Both the position numbers and the translations under genes were made by a program. Below the pieces are notes generated by a model, which was not told the DNA's origin, did not search any database, and was given only the letters and a program-made list of their open reading frames with translations. From contig NZ_AUHT01000004.1 of NCBI RefSeq assembly GCF_000423325.1, positions 62,001 to 126,000 on the forward strand: a stretch of DNA of 64,000 bases, given 5' to 3'. Positions within the stretch are counted from its first letter, which is position 1; every line of letters begins with the position of its first letter. This stretch comes from Lysobacter defluvii IMMIB APB-9 = DSM 18482. GTDB taxonomy: Bacteria; Pseudomonadota; Gammaproteobacteria; Xanthomonadales; Xanthomonadaceae. This document shows positions 1 through 8,347 of the stretch, piece after piece.

Positions 1-341
1 CGCCGGACGCACCCGGTGAAGCGCTGAGTGTTTTGGCCCCACCAATCGCCTAGAGTCGGACGGCAGTAGGTGCGCTGCTGTTGCAGGTGGAGCCGGATGA
101 CGTCGAGGTCTTCTTTGTTGAGGGGCGGTCAGCAGGTTACCGTGAACCTTCGCCCTGCTCCGGCTCCGGCTCCGGCTCCGGCTCCGTCGAGCGGCGTGCG
201 GGGGGCAGAGTTCGGGTCGCAAGGGAACGCTGTTTTCGTTGATGCGCCAGGGGTGCCCACTTCGATTTGATGCCGTAATCTGATCAACGCCTGCTGAGCC
301 AATGGCGCAGAGGGGTTGATTCGCCTAGACAGGGGGAAGCA
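1..341. other. Leader stretch without a convincing gene
   Basis: The first 27 bases read in frame 1 as eight codons and a TGA stop, so they may be the 3' end of a gene that lies outside the window, but nothing in them is recognisable. The rest up to the GHKL ATPase start at 342 shows no ORF with homology I recognise. A short plus-strand ORF at 70-270 is arginine-, serine- and proline-rich and its Ala-Pro run comes directly from the GCTCCG repeat, so I do not call it a gene. The promoter of the downstream operon must lie here, but no clear -35/-10 pair stands out. Confidence 0.5.
157..186 (+). repeat. Tandem hexanucleotide repeat, five GCTCCG units
   Basis: Five perfect head-to-tail copies of GCTCCG are visible. 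The array lies about 155 bases upstream of the GHKL ATPase start. A repeat of this kind can change length by slippage, but as it is a multiple of three and probably noncoding, any effect would be on promoter spacing. That role is speculation. Confidence 0.85.
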
Positions 342-2261
342 ATGGCCTTTTCATGGTCTTTCAAAGAGGCGACGCCGGGGGATCGTGCCCGCGAGTCTCA
401 GGTAGAGAAGTTCTTCAGTTCGGATGCCGTTCGCAACAAAGCGAACGCGGTGGTGCGAGAGGGCATTCAGAATTCGCTGGACGCGGCGTCGGAAGGTGAG
501 GCGATCCATGTACGGATCACGCTGGATGAGTGGAGTGCGGCTGAGGCGCGCGAGCGGCTGCCCGTCTATGAGAGGGGCTTCGTGGAGCACTCCACCGCAG
601 AAGGAGTGCGGTCGAAGATTGCTACCCTTCCGGGCGCCGGCGACCCGTTTCGCTTCATGGTGTTCGAAGACTTCGGCACCTCTGGACTAAAGGGGGACCC
701 AGCGGAATGGTGGCCCGACGAGCACGGTGACTCCGGCGCCTTCTTCAAGTACTTCCGCGCCGAAGGCATGTCGGGAAAGGCCGACGGCGCGCGCGGGCGT
801 CACGGTGTGGGCCGCCTGGTCTTCATGTTTGCCAGTCGTACCCGCACGATGTATGGATTGACCAGGCGCGATGGGGCGAACGGTCCGGAGGAGCTCCTGA
901 TGGGTACCTCGGTGCTTCGGAACCATCGCGTGAACTCCATCCCGTATCTGCCGGATGGATGGTTTGGGGTGGAGGATCCCGCGGTGCGCGGACTTACCCT
1001 TCCGATCACGGAGAAGTCGTTCATTGATCGATTCAAGCGCGACTTCATGGTCACACGGGATAATCGAAACGGGTTGTCAGTCGTCGTTCCATGGTTGGCC
1101 GAAGATGTGACGCTGGAATCGACCGTCCAAGCTGTTCTGGCCGAGTACTACTACCCGATTCTTGCCGGAAAACTGACAGTTGAGGTCGCCTCCGGCAAGT
1201 CAGCCACCCTCGTCGACCGAGGAACATTGGATGAAGCAGTGGCGGCGCAGCCACTCCACTTCACCGACCGCTTCCACCCCCTCCTTGAACTCGCGCGAGC
1301 GGGGCTTGAAGACCAAGACTGGCTGGAGCTGCCATTGCCGGCAGGCGGGGCGCCAAAGTGGAGCAAAGGTGTAGTCAGCGAGAGTCACGCCGAAGCTATC
1401 CACAGGAAGATGGAGGAGGGAGAGCGGATCTTCATACGCGTCCCCGTCGAAGTTCGCCGGAAGAATGGTGCGGGCGTGGAGTCGGAGTTCCGGATCCTTC
1501 TTGAGCGTGATCCGACGATCGCCGACAGTCTGATTCAGTTCGTCCGCGAAGGCATCATTGTCAGCGATGTCCGTCCGAGGAGAACATCCGGCATCCGGGC
1601 ACTTGTGGTGGTGGAGAAGGGTGCCTTGGGTGAGTTCCTCGGCGACTCCGAGAACCCGTCACACACGCAATGGCAGAAGGACGTATTGAAGGAAAAGTAC
1701 ACGTACGCTCCGGCACTGCTCGAATACGTTGTCCAGTGCGTTCCTTGCCTTCTTGCGGAGGTGAGTCAGCAGCAGAAGAAGCCCGACGCTTCCCTGTTGC
1801 TTGATCTTTTCGCGTTACCCGCAGAGCAGGGAATCGAGCGTCCTCGCCCCGATATTGCCAAGCCGAAGCCCGGCGCCGATACATGGAGGGACAAGATCGC
1901 GATCGAGAGGAGGCCGCGCAGGTACTCCATCAGTCGAAGGGGTACTGGCTTCGTGGTACGTCGCGGCGATGACGATGCGGTGCCTCCGGCGATCTTTTCA
2001 GTGAGGGTTGCTTATGACGTTCGCCGTGGGAACCCGTTCAACAAGTATGTTCCGGCCGACTTCGAACTCGGCAAGGGTGGTGTGGATTTCCACACTTCAG
2101 GTTGTGAGGTCACGCGATCAGGGTCCAACTGGGCTGTCGTTCGTGTGCTCGGAGAAGACTTCGAGTTCGGGATAAGCGGGTTCGACATCAGACATCGCGA
2201 TCTTCATGTGGACGTGCGCGTGACTGAAGATGTTCCTGCAGTCAGAAAGGAGGCCGCCTGA
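342..2261 (+). CDS. GHKL-type ATPase, first gene of a three-gene operon facing the R-M genes
   Basis: The 639-residue protein has the Bergerat-fold signatures in its first 160 residues: an N-box REGIQNSLDA (E40, N44), a DFGTSG motif at 110-115 that matches the Mg/ATP-contacting D-x-G-x-G box, and a glycine lid GRHGVGR at 152-158. The remaining 480 residues match no domain I know. It is therefore an ATP-binding protein of the GHKL superfamily (MutL, MORC, Hsp90, histidine kinase fold), not a sensor kinase, since no H-box or receiver is present. GHKL proteins with restriction-modification genes were described by Iyer, Abhiman and Aravind (2008). An AGGGGGAAGC stretch 5' of the ATG serves as ribosome site. 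Its last base overlaps the next ATG. A conformational, ATP-gated role in defence is inference. Confidence 0.85.
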   Translation: MAFSWSFKEATPGDRARESQVEKFFSSDAVRNKANAVVREGIQNSLDAASEGEAIHVRITLDEWSAAEARERLPVYERGFVEHSTAEGVRSKIATLPGAGDPFRFMVFEDFGTSGLKGDPAEWWPDEHGDSGAFFKYFRAEGMSGKADGARGRHGVGRLVFMFASRTRTMYGLTRRDGANGPEELLMGTSVLRNHRVNSIPYLPDGWFGVEDPAVRGLTLPITEKSFIDRFKRDFMVTRDNRNGLSVVVPWLAEDVTLESTVQAVLAEYYYPILAGKLTVEVASGKSATLVDRGTLDEAVAAQPLHFTDRFHPLLELARAGLEDQDWLELPLPAGGAPKWSKGVVSESHAEAIHRKMEEGERIFIRVPVEVRRKNGAGVESEFRILLERDPTIADSLIQFVREGIIVSDVRPRRTSGIRALVVVEKGALGEFLGDSENPSHTQWQKDVLKEKYTYAPALLEYVVQCVPCLLAEVSQQQKKPDASLLLDLFALPAEQGIERPRPDIAKPKPGADTWRDKIAIERRPRRYSISRRGTGFVVRRGDDDAVPPAIFSVRVAYDVRRGNPFNKYVPADFELGKGGVDFHTSGCEVTRSGSNWAVVRVLGEDFEFGISGFDIRHRDLHVDVRVTEDVPAVRKEAA

Positions 2262-3043
2262 TGCCGCGCAGGTTCAACTACACCGATCGCCAGCGCATCC
2301 TTAGAGAACACGTGAGCATCCGTGTCGTGCAGGAGCAGGGTGGGGGCCTTTCGTTCGAAGGCGCGATCGATCTCTCCGGCTATGGGATTTCGAAGAAGCA
2401 CCCGCAAGCGCGTATCTTTGTTGAAGCCTATCGGGGCGCGACCGCGAGCTGGAAGCGGTTCGACTTCGGAAGCGTCGATGCGATCAGTCCTCCCTCGGAC
2501 CGTTCGCTGGATGAATTCAGGGTACCGGAGGGCATCCTCTTCAGAGTGCGCGTGACGGCTACCGACAGTGAAGGGGTGGGGCGACTCGTGGCGGAAGCGG
2601 ATGGGGTGCGTCCGCAGCTGCCTGGCGATGATGCGCAAGCAGTACAGCCGCTGATCCAGCACATGCCTGCTGACGACATTGGTGACGAAGTGTGGCGATT
2701 GGACTTTACGGGCGAGATGCCGCTTCTGAAGATCAACAGCCGGATCGCAGTCGGGGTCGACCAGTTCCTGATGGAACCGCGGTACCGGGCTGTGTTCGCC
2801 CCTGCAGTTATGCGTCAGATTCTGACTTGGATTCTTCTGATCGACAGGTTCACAGGTGACGAGCACGACGACGAAGATTGGCGGCAACGTTGGCTGCGCT
2901 TTGCAGCGCGGCTTGCGGGTTCCGATCACGCAGCGGCTGGAGACGACAGCGGGGCTATAGAAGACTGGATCAATCTTGCAGTGGAAGGTTTCGCCAAGAG
3001 GATCAGAGCGAGGTCTTCGTTTGAAGCAGGGGGGAGCGCATGA
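2261..3043 (+). CDS. Unknown protein, second gene of the GHKL operon
   Basis: A 260-residue protein that I do not recognise. The first 120 residues look beta-rich (alternating hydrophobic strands such as FEGAIDLSGYG and RIFVEAYRG), the last 110 look helical and include an acidic loop GDEHDDEDW. There is no signal peptide or membrane segment. Its ATG shares one base with the TGA of the GHKL ATPase (TGATG), and its own 3' end overlaps the next gene by four bases (ATGA), so all three proteins are probably made in fixed ratio and act together. Position suggests a partner or adaptor of the ATPase; the sequence gives no catalytic motif. Confidence 0.75.
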   Translation: MPRRFNYTDRQRILREHVSIRVVQEQGGGLSFEGAIDLSGYGISKKHPQARIFVEAYRGATASWKRFDFGSVDAISPPSDRSLDEFRVPEGILFRVRVTATDSEGVGRLVAEADGVRPQLPGDDAQAVQPLIQHMPADDIGDEVWRLDFTGEMPLLKINSRIAVGVDQFLMEPRYRAVFAPAVMRQILTWILLIDRFTGDEHDDEDWRQRWLRFAARLAGSDHAAAGDDSGAIEDWINLAVEGFAKRIRARSSFEAGGSA

Positions 3044-3795
3044 ACCTGGGGCAGCTGACTGAAGCAGGCTTGGAATTTTTCTCTGATTATCTGGTGCGGG
3101 CGAGACTGGGTGAGGCGGTCAGCGTCCCGCGCCACCTGCTGTCGGACCCGAATTACAGCACTGTCCTTTCCGACGACATCATGGTTGATGCGGGATACTC
3201 TTTCCGTAGCCGCTTTGATTGTGCTGCGTATTTACATGATGCTTTGGCGGAGGCGCCGCCGGAGATGGAGCGGAATGTCGGCATGTGGGCGTGGCTATCG
3301 TTACTGTACTTCGACCAGGTCTGTCCGACAGGAAAAGACGGCGGGCGGAAGGTTGGAGAGCGTGCGCGCTACATTCCGGCACCAAACGCTTTTCAGCGGT
3401 TCTACAGACACCTTTTGTTAGGTCCTTACTTTGTCTACCGTGCTCACAAGGATGACCCGTCCGTCGCTGGTGCGGTGCTTGCCACCCCGGTGAACGCCCC
3501 GGGCGACCTCGTCGAACAGTTGGCTTCGCGCCAGGAGTTGGTCTCGAATGCGGCTGCCATGGGTGTCGCAACGAAGCTGTACGTCGATAGCAAAGGAAGC
3601 CTCAAGCGCGGCGCTGGTGGAAAAGGCCCGGGCTCGGCGCGTCGACTGGTGGACGTTCTCAATCAGTTCGATCTGACGTATGACTTATACGCAATGCCGA
3701 GTGACGAGCTGCTTGCTCTGTTGCCGAAAGAGTTCGACAGATTCCTGACAAGTGCGCGGTCAACCTCTCGGGCGTCGGCACAGGCCCACGCCTAA
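3040..3795 (+). CDS. DUF6339-like protein, third gene of the GHKL operon
   Basis: This 251-residue protein opens with LTEAGLEFFSDYL and carries a central aromatic block (MWAWLSLLYFDQVCP and RFYRHLLLGPYFVYRAH) which I associate from memory with the DUF6339 family; that family has no assigned function. The C-terminal 60 residues look helical and end in a Ser/Ala-rich tail. The start overlaps the upstream stop by ATGA, so translation is coupled. It contains no obvious nuclease or transmembrane motif. As last gene of the operon it converges on the EcoRII-like gene, with only 59 bases between the two stop codons. Function is unknown; family assignment is moderate. Confidence 0.7.
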   Translation: MNLGQLTEAGLEFFSDYLVRARLGEAVSVPRHLLSDPNYSTVLSDDIMVDAGYSFRSRFDCAAYLHDALAEAPPEMERNVGMWAWLSLLYFDQVCPTGKDGGRKVGERARYIPAPNAFQRFYRHLLLGPYFVYRAHKDDPSVAGAVLATPVNAPGDLVEQLASRQELVSNAAAMGVATKLYVDSKGSLKRGAGGKGPGSARRLVDVLNQFDLTYDLYAMPSDELLALLPKEFDRFLTSARSTSRASAQAHA

Positions 3796-3816
3796 ACTGC
3801 TAACGATGGTGGTCAG

Positions 3817-3840
3817 CCCCGTTGTTGGGGAACCCTTTTC
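3817..3840. terminator. Weak hairpin between the convergent defence operons
   Basis: CCCC-GTTGTT-GGGG followed by AACCCTTTTC lies between the two convergent stop codons. A four-base-pair stem is short for an intrinsic terminator, so this is only the best candidate in the 59-base gap. Bidirectional read-through between the operons is also possible. Confidence 0.25.
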
Positions 3841-3854
3841 GGTCACATGTGCTG

Positions 3855-5237
3855 TCAGCGTGTTAGTTGCCCCACGAGCGCGGGACGTTCGTCGCGAATT
3901 GATCGATCAAAGAACTCCCGGAAGGAGAGCACGTTGTTCTGCCCCTTATAGAACGCCTCGTCGCTGGTCTTGAGTGACTCGGGCACCACCAGGCGAATCC
4001 CGAGTCCCGCCATTTCGTGGATGGCAGTCGGCGGAACGCGATCGTCGACTGTCGCCAGGTAGACATCGCAGTTGAGCTGCTCGCTTGACACCTGCTTCCA
4101 TCGTTCGCGCAGCGTGGTTTTTGCGGCCAACACAAGAGCGTCTGACCGCTGCCGCGTCTTCTTTCGCAGCGTGGGGAGATCAGGGAGAACGAAATCGGGT
4201 CGACGCCCTCCAGTGACGGCCTGCTCCTGGAACCGCACATCGCCAGCTTTGAGGGCAGCGGCAATGTGGTGCTCGAATGAGCGGCCGGCCCTCGTTTTGC
4301 GCTGTTGGCTCGCGCTCAGCAGTACAGCATCGATGTCCGGGTATCGGCGAACGACGGTCGAGGCGAGGTCGTCCCCGCCAACCAGAATCGCGAGCAACTC
4401 CGAAGCGCGGCGTTTCAGCTCATGCGCTCTGTAGAGCCGATACTCGATCTCCCGGCTGATCGTCATGATGGCGTCTCCGGGGTTGCTGATTTGCCACGGG
4501 TCCAAGTCACCCCGGTTGTTGTTCCGTAGCCAAGCGTTCCGAGCGTCGGTCGCAATCGTAGCCGGGTCGGGGATTACCGAGTAGGCCGCCGCCAGCTCAT
4601 GGAGGGTGCCATTCCGGATTGCGGAGCGGAACTGCTCGATCAGCTCCTCGAGTTCATCCTGGTCCGCGCGGCGCGAAGCAGCGAAGGCGTCAGCGTGGAA
4701 GAGTCCATGATGGAAGTCCACCGGAAGGTCCAGCAGGGTCTCCAGCAGCTCCGCCTCGTCGCCCGCCGCGTCCAGAACCACGGCCCAAGAGCTGAAGGAT
4801 TCCGTCGGGCGGGTCAACCTTCCTGCAAGGAAGAGCGAAGCCGGCGTCAGCTCGCGGAAAAAATCTTTGGGAAGCCGTGTGAGGTGGGTCTCCTGCCCCT
4901 TGTTGCTGTAGTGGCGCAGGTTCGAGCGGGTCACTTCGCCGGTCTGTGGCCACAGCACATCCAGGCTCGCGACAAAAATATGCGGCTTGGCGGGATTCGT
5001 TGCCTCGAACTGGGGGAAGAAACCTGAGTCCCGGAGTTCGACGGGAATGTACAACCCCGCTTGGTGCTTTCCCTGGTCATCGGCCCAGGACGTGTCGTTA
5101 CGGGAGAGCTTCTTGACCAGAAGTTGATCGCTGTCGTTTACCAGCGCCTGGATCTTCCACCAGAGCGGAGAGCCGTCTGCAGCTTCCTCAGCGACGCGAC
5201 CTGCTTCCCCCAACTCAAGCAACCCCTGCTTCCCCAT
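3855..5237 (-). CDS. EcoRII-family type II restriction endonuclease
   Basis: The 460-residue protein matches both halves of EcoRII. Near residues 40-65 is KKLSRNDTSW followed by HQAGLYIP, close to the KRLSANDT...HQVGLYIP of the EcoRII N-terminal effector-binding barrel. The C-terminal nuclease domain has RAGRSFE (about 316-322), PDFVLP (D348), AAKTTLRERWKQ (K373) and a Glu at 386, the PD-(D/E)XK arrangement of the EcoRII/PspGI/SsoII group. EcoRII cuts CCWGG and needs a second site as effector; the same specificity is inferred here because the adjacent methylase is Dcm-like. The start at 5237 is chosen because AAGGGGGG precedes it at good distance and the residues encoded upstream lie in vsr. 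The gene overlaps vsr by 23 bases. The middle part is longer than in EcoRII (404 residues). Confidence 0.9.
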   Translation of the reverse strand: MGKQGLLELGEAGRVAEEAADGSPLWWKIQALVNDSDQLLVKKLSRNDTSWADDQGKHQAGLYIPVELRDSGFFPQFEATNPAKPHIFVASLDVLWPQTGEVTRSNLRHYSNKGQETHLTRLPKDFFRELTPASLFLAGRLTRPTESFSSWAVVLDAAGDEAELLETLLDLPVDFHHGLFHADAFAASRRADQDELEELIEQFRSAIRNGTLHELAAAYSVIPDPATIATDARNAWLRNNNRGDLDPWQISNPGDAIMTISREIEYRLYRAHELKRRASELLAILVGGDDLASTVVRRYPDIDAVLLSASQQRKTRAGRSFEHHIAAALKAGDVRFQEQAVTGGRRPDFVLPDLPTLRKKTRQRSDALVLAAKTTLRERWKQVSSEQLNCDVYLATVDDRVPPTAIHEMAGLGIRLVVPESLKTSDEAFYKGQNNVLSFREFFDRSIRDERPALVGQLTR

Positions 5238-5664
5238 TCGAACCCCCCTTCCGAATGCGTTCTGCCAACTCAATGATGACGGCGCTGCGCGCGTCCGTCG
5301 AGAGTCCGCGCAACTGGCACTCCCATATCGTCTCAACGCGCCAGCCCGTCGCTATCAGTTCGGCTTCCTTTCGTCTGTCACGTTCCGCATTGGCATCGAT
5401 CTTTGTCCTCCAGAACTCGGGGCGCGTCTTTGGGAGGCGGAAAAGATGGCAGTCATGGCGATGCCAGAAACACCCGTGCACGAAGACTACGGTGCGGTAC
5501 TTCGGCAGCACGATGTCAGGCCGCCCCGGCAGGCCGGCGCCACCCAGCCGGTACCGGAAGCCCAGCGCGTGCAGCCCGCGCCGGACCTCCAGCTCGATCT
5601 TCGTGTCTTTCCCCCTGATGCGTGACATCAGCGCGGAGCGCTGCTCCGGACTGATGATATCCAT
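5215..5664 (-). CDS. vsr: Very short patch repair endonuclease Vsr
   Basis: The 149-residue protein follows the Vsr pattern throughout: SPEQRSALMSRIRGKDTK at the start, GRPDIVLPKYR containing the metal-binding Asp (D50), FVHGCFWHRHDC with H63 and H68, then FWRTKID, ERDRR and WRVETIWECQL. Vsr nicks 5' to the T of T:G mismatches left when 5-methylcytosine in CCWGG deaminates, so its place directly after a Dcm-like methylase (4 bases from its stop) and before an EcoRII-like nuclease makes functional sense. All catalytic residues seen in E. coli Vsr appear conserved. It sits in the middle of the operon, overlapped at its 3' end by the restriction gene. Confidence 0.96.
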   Translation of the reverse strand: MDIISPEQRSALMSRIRGKDTKIELEVRRGLHALGFRYRLGGAGLPGRPDIVLPKYRTVVFVHGCFWHRHDCHLFRLPKTRPEFWRTKIDANAERDRRKEAELIATGWRVETIWECQLRGLSTDARSAVIIELAERIRKGGSNGEAGVA

Positions 5665-5668
5665 CGAA

Positions 5669-6907
5669 TCAGGCTACCTTCTTCTCCGCCGGGACCGGTT
5701 CACCGATCCGGTCCAGCAACGGGTACATGAGGTCGGCCACTGCGGCGATGACGGGCACGACCACCGAGTTGCCGAACTGCTTGTAGGCACGGGTATCGGA
5801 TACCGGAATTCGGAACGTGTCGTCATAGCCCATGAGCCGCGCGCATTCTCTCGGAGTAAGGCGGCGCGGGTTCCGCCGAGGCCCGCGGGAGACGAGAATC
5901 TCGGATCCGTCCTTGTAGTAGCGCGCGGAAAGCGTACGGGCGACGTCGTTCCCAGTCACCAGTCCGAACCCGAACCCGTTGCCCTTCTCCCGGTGCTTCA
6001 TGGCGTAGTTCTGCAGATACGCCCAGAGCTTGTCCGACAGTGTGTACTTGCTGCTGACCCGGCCCTTGGGGCCTTCCAGACACTGCCATTCGGCGGGTTC
6101 GCTTCCATCCTCGCTGTGGAGAATCGTACGCAGCTTCGGACCGTCCTCGACAGGCGGCAAGTCCAGGTCATCCCAGTCAAACGGCACCTCTTCGCGGAAG
6201 CCGACGATGATGATGCGCTCGCGGTGCTGCGGGACGAAGTGCTTGCCGTTGATGACCTTTGTGTGGACTTTGTAGCCGAGTTCGTTCTGCAGCACATCGA
6301 TGATGGTGGAGAAGGTGCGGCCCTTGTCATGGCCCACCAGGTTCTTCACGTTCTCCAGGAGAAATGCCTTCGGGCGCTTCGCGGCGATGATCCGTGCGAC
6401 ATCGAAGAACAGAGTTCCCTGGGTCTTATCGGCGAAGCCGTGCGGCCTGCCAAGAGCATTCTTCTTGGAGACGCCAGCGATCGAGAAGGGCTGACAGGGG
6501 AAGCCGGCGAGCAGGACGTCGTGGTCCGGCACGTCTTCCTCGTACACCTTGGTGATGTCTCCGGCGAACATATGGTCCGGGCCGTCATGGAAGTTGGCCG
6601 CGTAGGTCTTGCAGGCGTACGGATCCCATTCGCTGGTGAACACACAGCGGCCGCCCAACTTTTCGAAGGGAATGCGGATCCCTCCGATGCCCGCGAACAG
6701 GTCGATGAAGCGGAAAGTTGCAGGTCCGGTTGGCGGATCCCCGAGCGGCAGCAGCCTCTGCCGGATGGCGTCCGCAATGTAGGGCTTGGGTTCCGTTTCC
6801 CGGGTGTGCCAACGGCGTACAGTCCGCACGTCCACGCCGAGCGCCATGGCGACCTCCTTGGCAGTGAAACGCTGGAGAGCGAGGTCGATGAGGTCGTAGG
6901 TGTCCAT
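5669..6907 (-). CDS. Dcm/M.EcoRII-like DNA cytosine C5-methyltransferase
   Basis: All ten-motif landmarks of C5-methylases are present: [10 protein letters not shown] (motif I), GFPCQPFS with the catalytic Cys at 138, LLENVKN (motif VI), PQHRERI (motif VIII), a target-recognition region and QFGNSVVVP (motif X). Long blocks such as [15 protein letters not shown] and GNGFGFGLV match M.EcoRII/Dcm, so CCWGG with methylation of the inner cytosine is the likely target. The first 50 residues ([20 protein letters not shown]) form a helix-turn-helix, as in M.EcoRII and M.SsoII, where it represses the enzyme's own promoter. The start at 6907 is preceded by CGGAGCAGAA; the frame stays open to 6979. First gene of the methylase-vsr-endonuclease operon. 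Confidence 0.94.
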   Translation of the reverse strand: MDTYDLIDLALQRFTAKEVAMALGVDVRTVRRWHTRETEPKPYIADAIRQRLLPLGDPPTGPATFRFIDLFAGIGGIRIPFEKLGGRCVFTSEWDPYACKTYAANFHDGPDHMFAGDITKVYEEDVPDHDVLLAGFPCQPFSIAGVSKKNALGRPHGFADKTQGTLFFDVARIIAAKRPKAFLLENVKNLVGHDKGRTFSTIIDVLQNELGYKVHTKVINGKHFVPQHRERIIIVGFREEVPFDWDDLDLPPVEDGPKLRTILHSEDGSEPAEWQCLEGPKGRVSSKYTLSDKLWAYLQNYAMKHREKGNGFGFGLVTGNDVARTLSARYYKDGSEILVSRGPRRNPRRLTPRECARLMGYDDTFRIPVSDTRAYKQFGNSVVVPVIAAVADLMYPLLDRIGEPVPAEKKVA

Positions 6908-6976
6908 TTCTGCTCCGGGAATCAATGCGGGCATTCTGTCCGAATTCGTCCCGTGGGGGAAGGTCAGACCGGAGGC

Positions 6977-6996
6977 CACCGCGTGTACTCGCGGTG
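6977..6996. promoter_or_regulatory. Inverted repeat upstream of the methylase, possible operator
   Basis: CACCGCG-TGTACT-CGCGGTG is a perfect seven-base inverted repeat with a six-base spacer, 70 bases upstream of the methylase start. Methylases of the EcoRII/SsoII type bind such a palindrome with their N-terminal helix-turn-helix and repress transcription. The position fits that model, but the exact sequence is not one I recognise, so the role is inferred. Confidence 0.45.
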
Positions 6997-7416
6997 ACCC
7001 CCCAGGCCGGAATGTGACTCAGCTTGTGTGGCAGGAAGAAGCGCAGTGCTTGCAGCCGTTCGCGGTCGGGTAGATAGCGCGTGCTGCACTTACAGCTGTC
7101 ACGCATGTGGCGTGATATCCGAGGTCGGCTGTGCTCTGGGCGAGACTCAACCAGTAGCAGGTGTCCGCGTGGACTTCATGATCGCCGTTCGGCCGGGGGG
7201 GGGCGGTTGACGAGATATCGGGGCACGTCTCTTCTCCGGTTCGCGCGTGGTGCGCCATAGCAATCTGCAGAGGCACCGTCTCAGCAGCTGCGATCTACCG
7301 GCTGGCGGCTCCGGTGAGACCGGCCAAAGTGGACTCCACTCCCGCTATCGCCCGTCGCTCCCGTATGCGACGCTGCCTCCCGGGCACTAGCCCACCGCAG
7401 CCGGGGAGGGCGGCAC
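6997..7416. other. Intergenic stretch without a supported gene
   Basis: About 420 bases between the divergent methylase operon and the membrane protein at 7417. A minus-strand frame of 85 codons at 7019-7276 is open, but has no recognisable motif and no good ribosome site. The promoter for the methylase operon probably lies at the low end. I see no RNA gene or repeat. Confidence 0.5.
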
Positions 7417-7935
7417 ATGGAGCAGGGGAATGAGGGGCGTGAATGGGGGAACGTGAAGTTCCGGGCCCGGCGCGAGCGTGGGGTGCAGACGCACAGTGAG
7501 GACGACGCGCAATCCCGGTTCGTGACCGGCCTGGTGGTCTTCCTGGCAGTCGCGATTGCGTACCCCTGGTATTCGTACTGGGTGCAGTCCCGGTTGCTGG
7601 GATACGAGTTGAACCTGGCTGTGGATGGGCTGAAGGCGGAGGTCGCCGCTCAGGATGAGCAAATGCGAGTAGCGAGGTCACAGCAGGAGCGAGCACGCCG
7701 CGAAACCACTGCCCGCGACCACGTCGCTGCCGTGCGGGTCATGGGTGCAAGCGAAGGCACCGCGGGGCCGGTCGTCGTGGTGAACCTCGGACAGGCCGGC
7801 GTCGGTGAATCCACGGCGCAGATCTGCCAACAGGCACGCCGATTCCTCGGCCGCCCGCTACACGGCGAAAGACTGCGGCTACAACGCTATCGGGGCAGCC
7901 AGCCGACGACGGACGCAGGCACCGTGTATTGCTGA
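7417..7935 (+). CDS. Hypothetical single-pass membrane protein with coiled coil
   Basis: I do not recognise this 172-residue protein. It has a charged N-terminus of about 35 residues, one membrane helix around 36-58 (FVTGLVVFLAVAIAYPWYSYW), then a heptad-rich segment (LKAEVAAQDEQMRVARSQQ) typical of a coiled coil, and a small C-terminal domain with a Cys near residue 136 and a terminal Cys. A GGGGAGGG box lies eight bases before the ATG. It stands alone between the defence island and the truncated VOC gene, and could be part of the island. Topology is probably N-in with the C-terminal part in the periplasm. Confidence 0.5.
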   Translation: MEQGNEGREWGNVKFRARRERGVQTHSEDDAQSRFVTGLVVFLAVAIAYPWYSYWVQSRLLGYELNLAVDGLKAEVAAQDEQMRVARSQQERARRETTARDHVAAVRVMGASEGTAGPVVVVNLGQAGVGESTAQICQQARRFLGRPLHGERLRLQRYRGSQPTTDAGTVYC

Positions 7936-7948
7936 GGACGGGCACCTA

Positions 7949-8251
7949 CTACTTCTCCCGCCCCTCGTAATTCACCATCCAAGCCACCCCGAACCGGTCC
8001 GTACACATCCCGAACCGCTCGGCCCAGAACGTCTTCTCCAGCGGCATTGTCACCTTGCCGCGCTCGGAGATCCCGGCGAACAGCCGCTCCGCCTCGTCGG
8101 CGTCCTTCGTGTTTACCGACAGCGAGAAGCCGCCGAAGGGCGTGCCGTACTCCGGCGGGCAGTCCGCGCCCATCAGCAGCGAGCCGTCGGGGAACCGCAG
8201 CGTGGCGTGCATGATCTTGCTGCCGTCGCCGCCCGGCGCCTGGTCCGCCAT
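7949..8251 (-). pseudogene. 5'-truncated PhnB-like VOC (glyoxalase-fold) gene
   Basis: The last 100 codons clearly match the C-terminal two thirds of PhnB/YdcN-type VOC proteins: MADQAPGGDGSKIMHA, LLMGADCPPEYG, GFSLSV, AERLF and TFWAERFGM...FGVAWMVNY. Full-length members have some 35-45 further residues at the N-terminus (the PYL.F.G.C.EA..FY strand and helix), which are missing; the frame stays open upstream but reads into the amidase region with no similarity. Similarity fades just before ESPMADQAP, near base 8275. An in-frame ATG at 8251 exists but has no clear ribosome site. It looks like a gene remnant cut when the amidase/lipoprotein pair arrived, or by deletion. Confidence 0.7.
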
Positions 8252-8347
8252 GGGGGATTCCACTTCCGTCGCCTTGCGGCTGGCGGGGTCACGATATACG
8301 GTCCATGAGGCCGTAGGATCGCGGCGAGGACACATCAAGGAGGATGC

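Noticed and set aside
70-270. 66-codon ORF with an Ala-Pro repeat
   Set aside because: The repeat peptide is simply the GCTCCG tract; remaining residues look random and there is no ribosome site.
5255-6997. 580-codon plus-strand frame
   Set aside because: Lies opposite vsr and the methylase, both with full family signatures; its translation has no recognisable motif.
7019-7276. Minus-strand 85-codon ORF in the gap above the methylase
   Set aside because: No ribosome site, no motif and no family resemblance; kept as intergenic.
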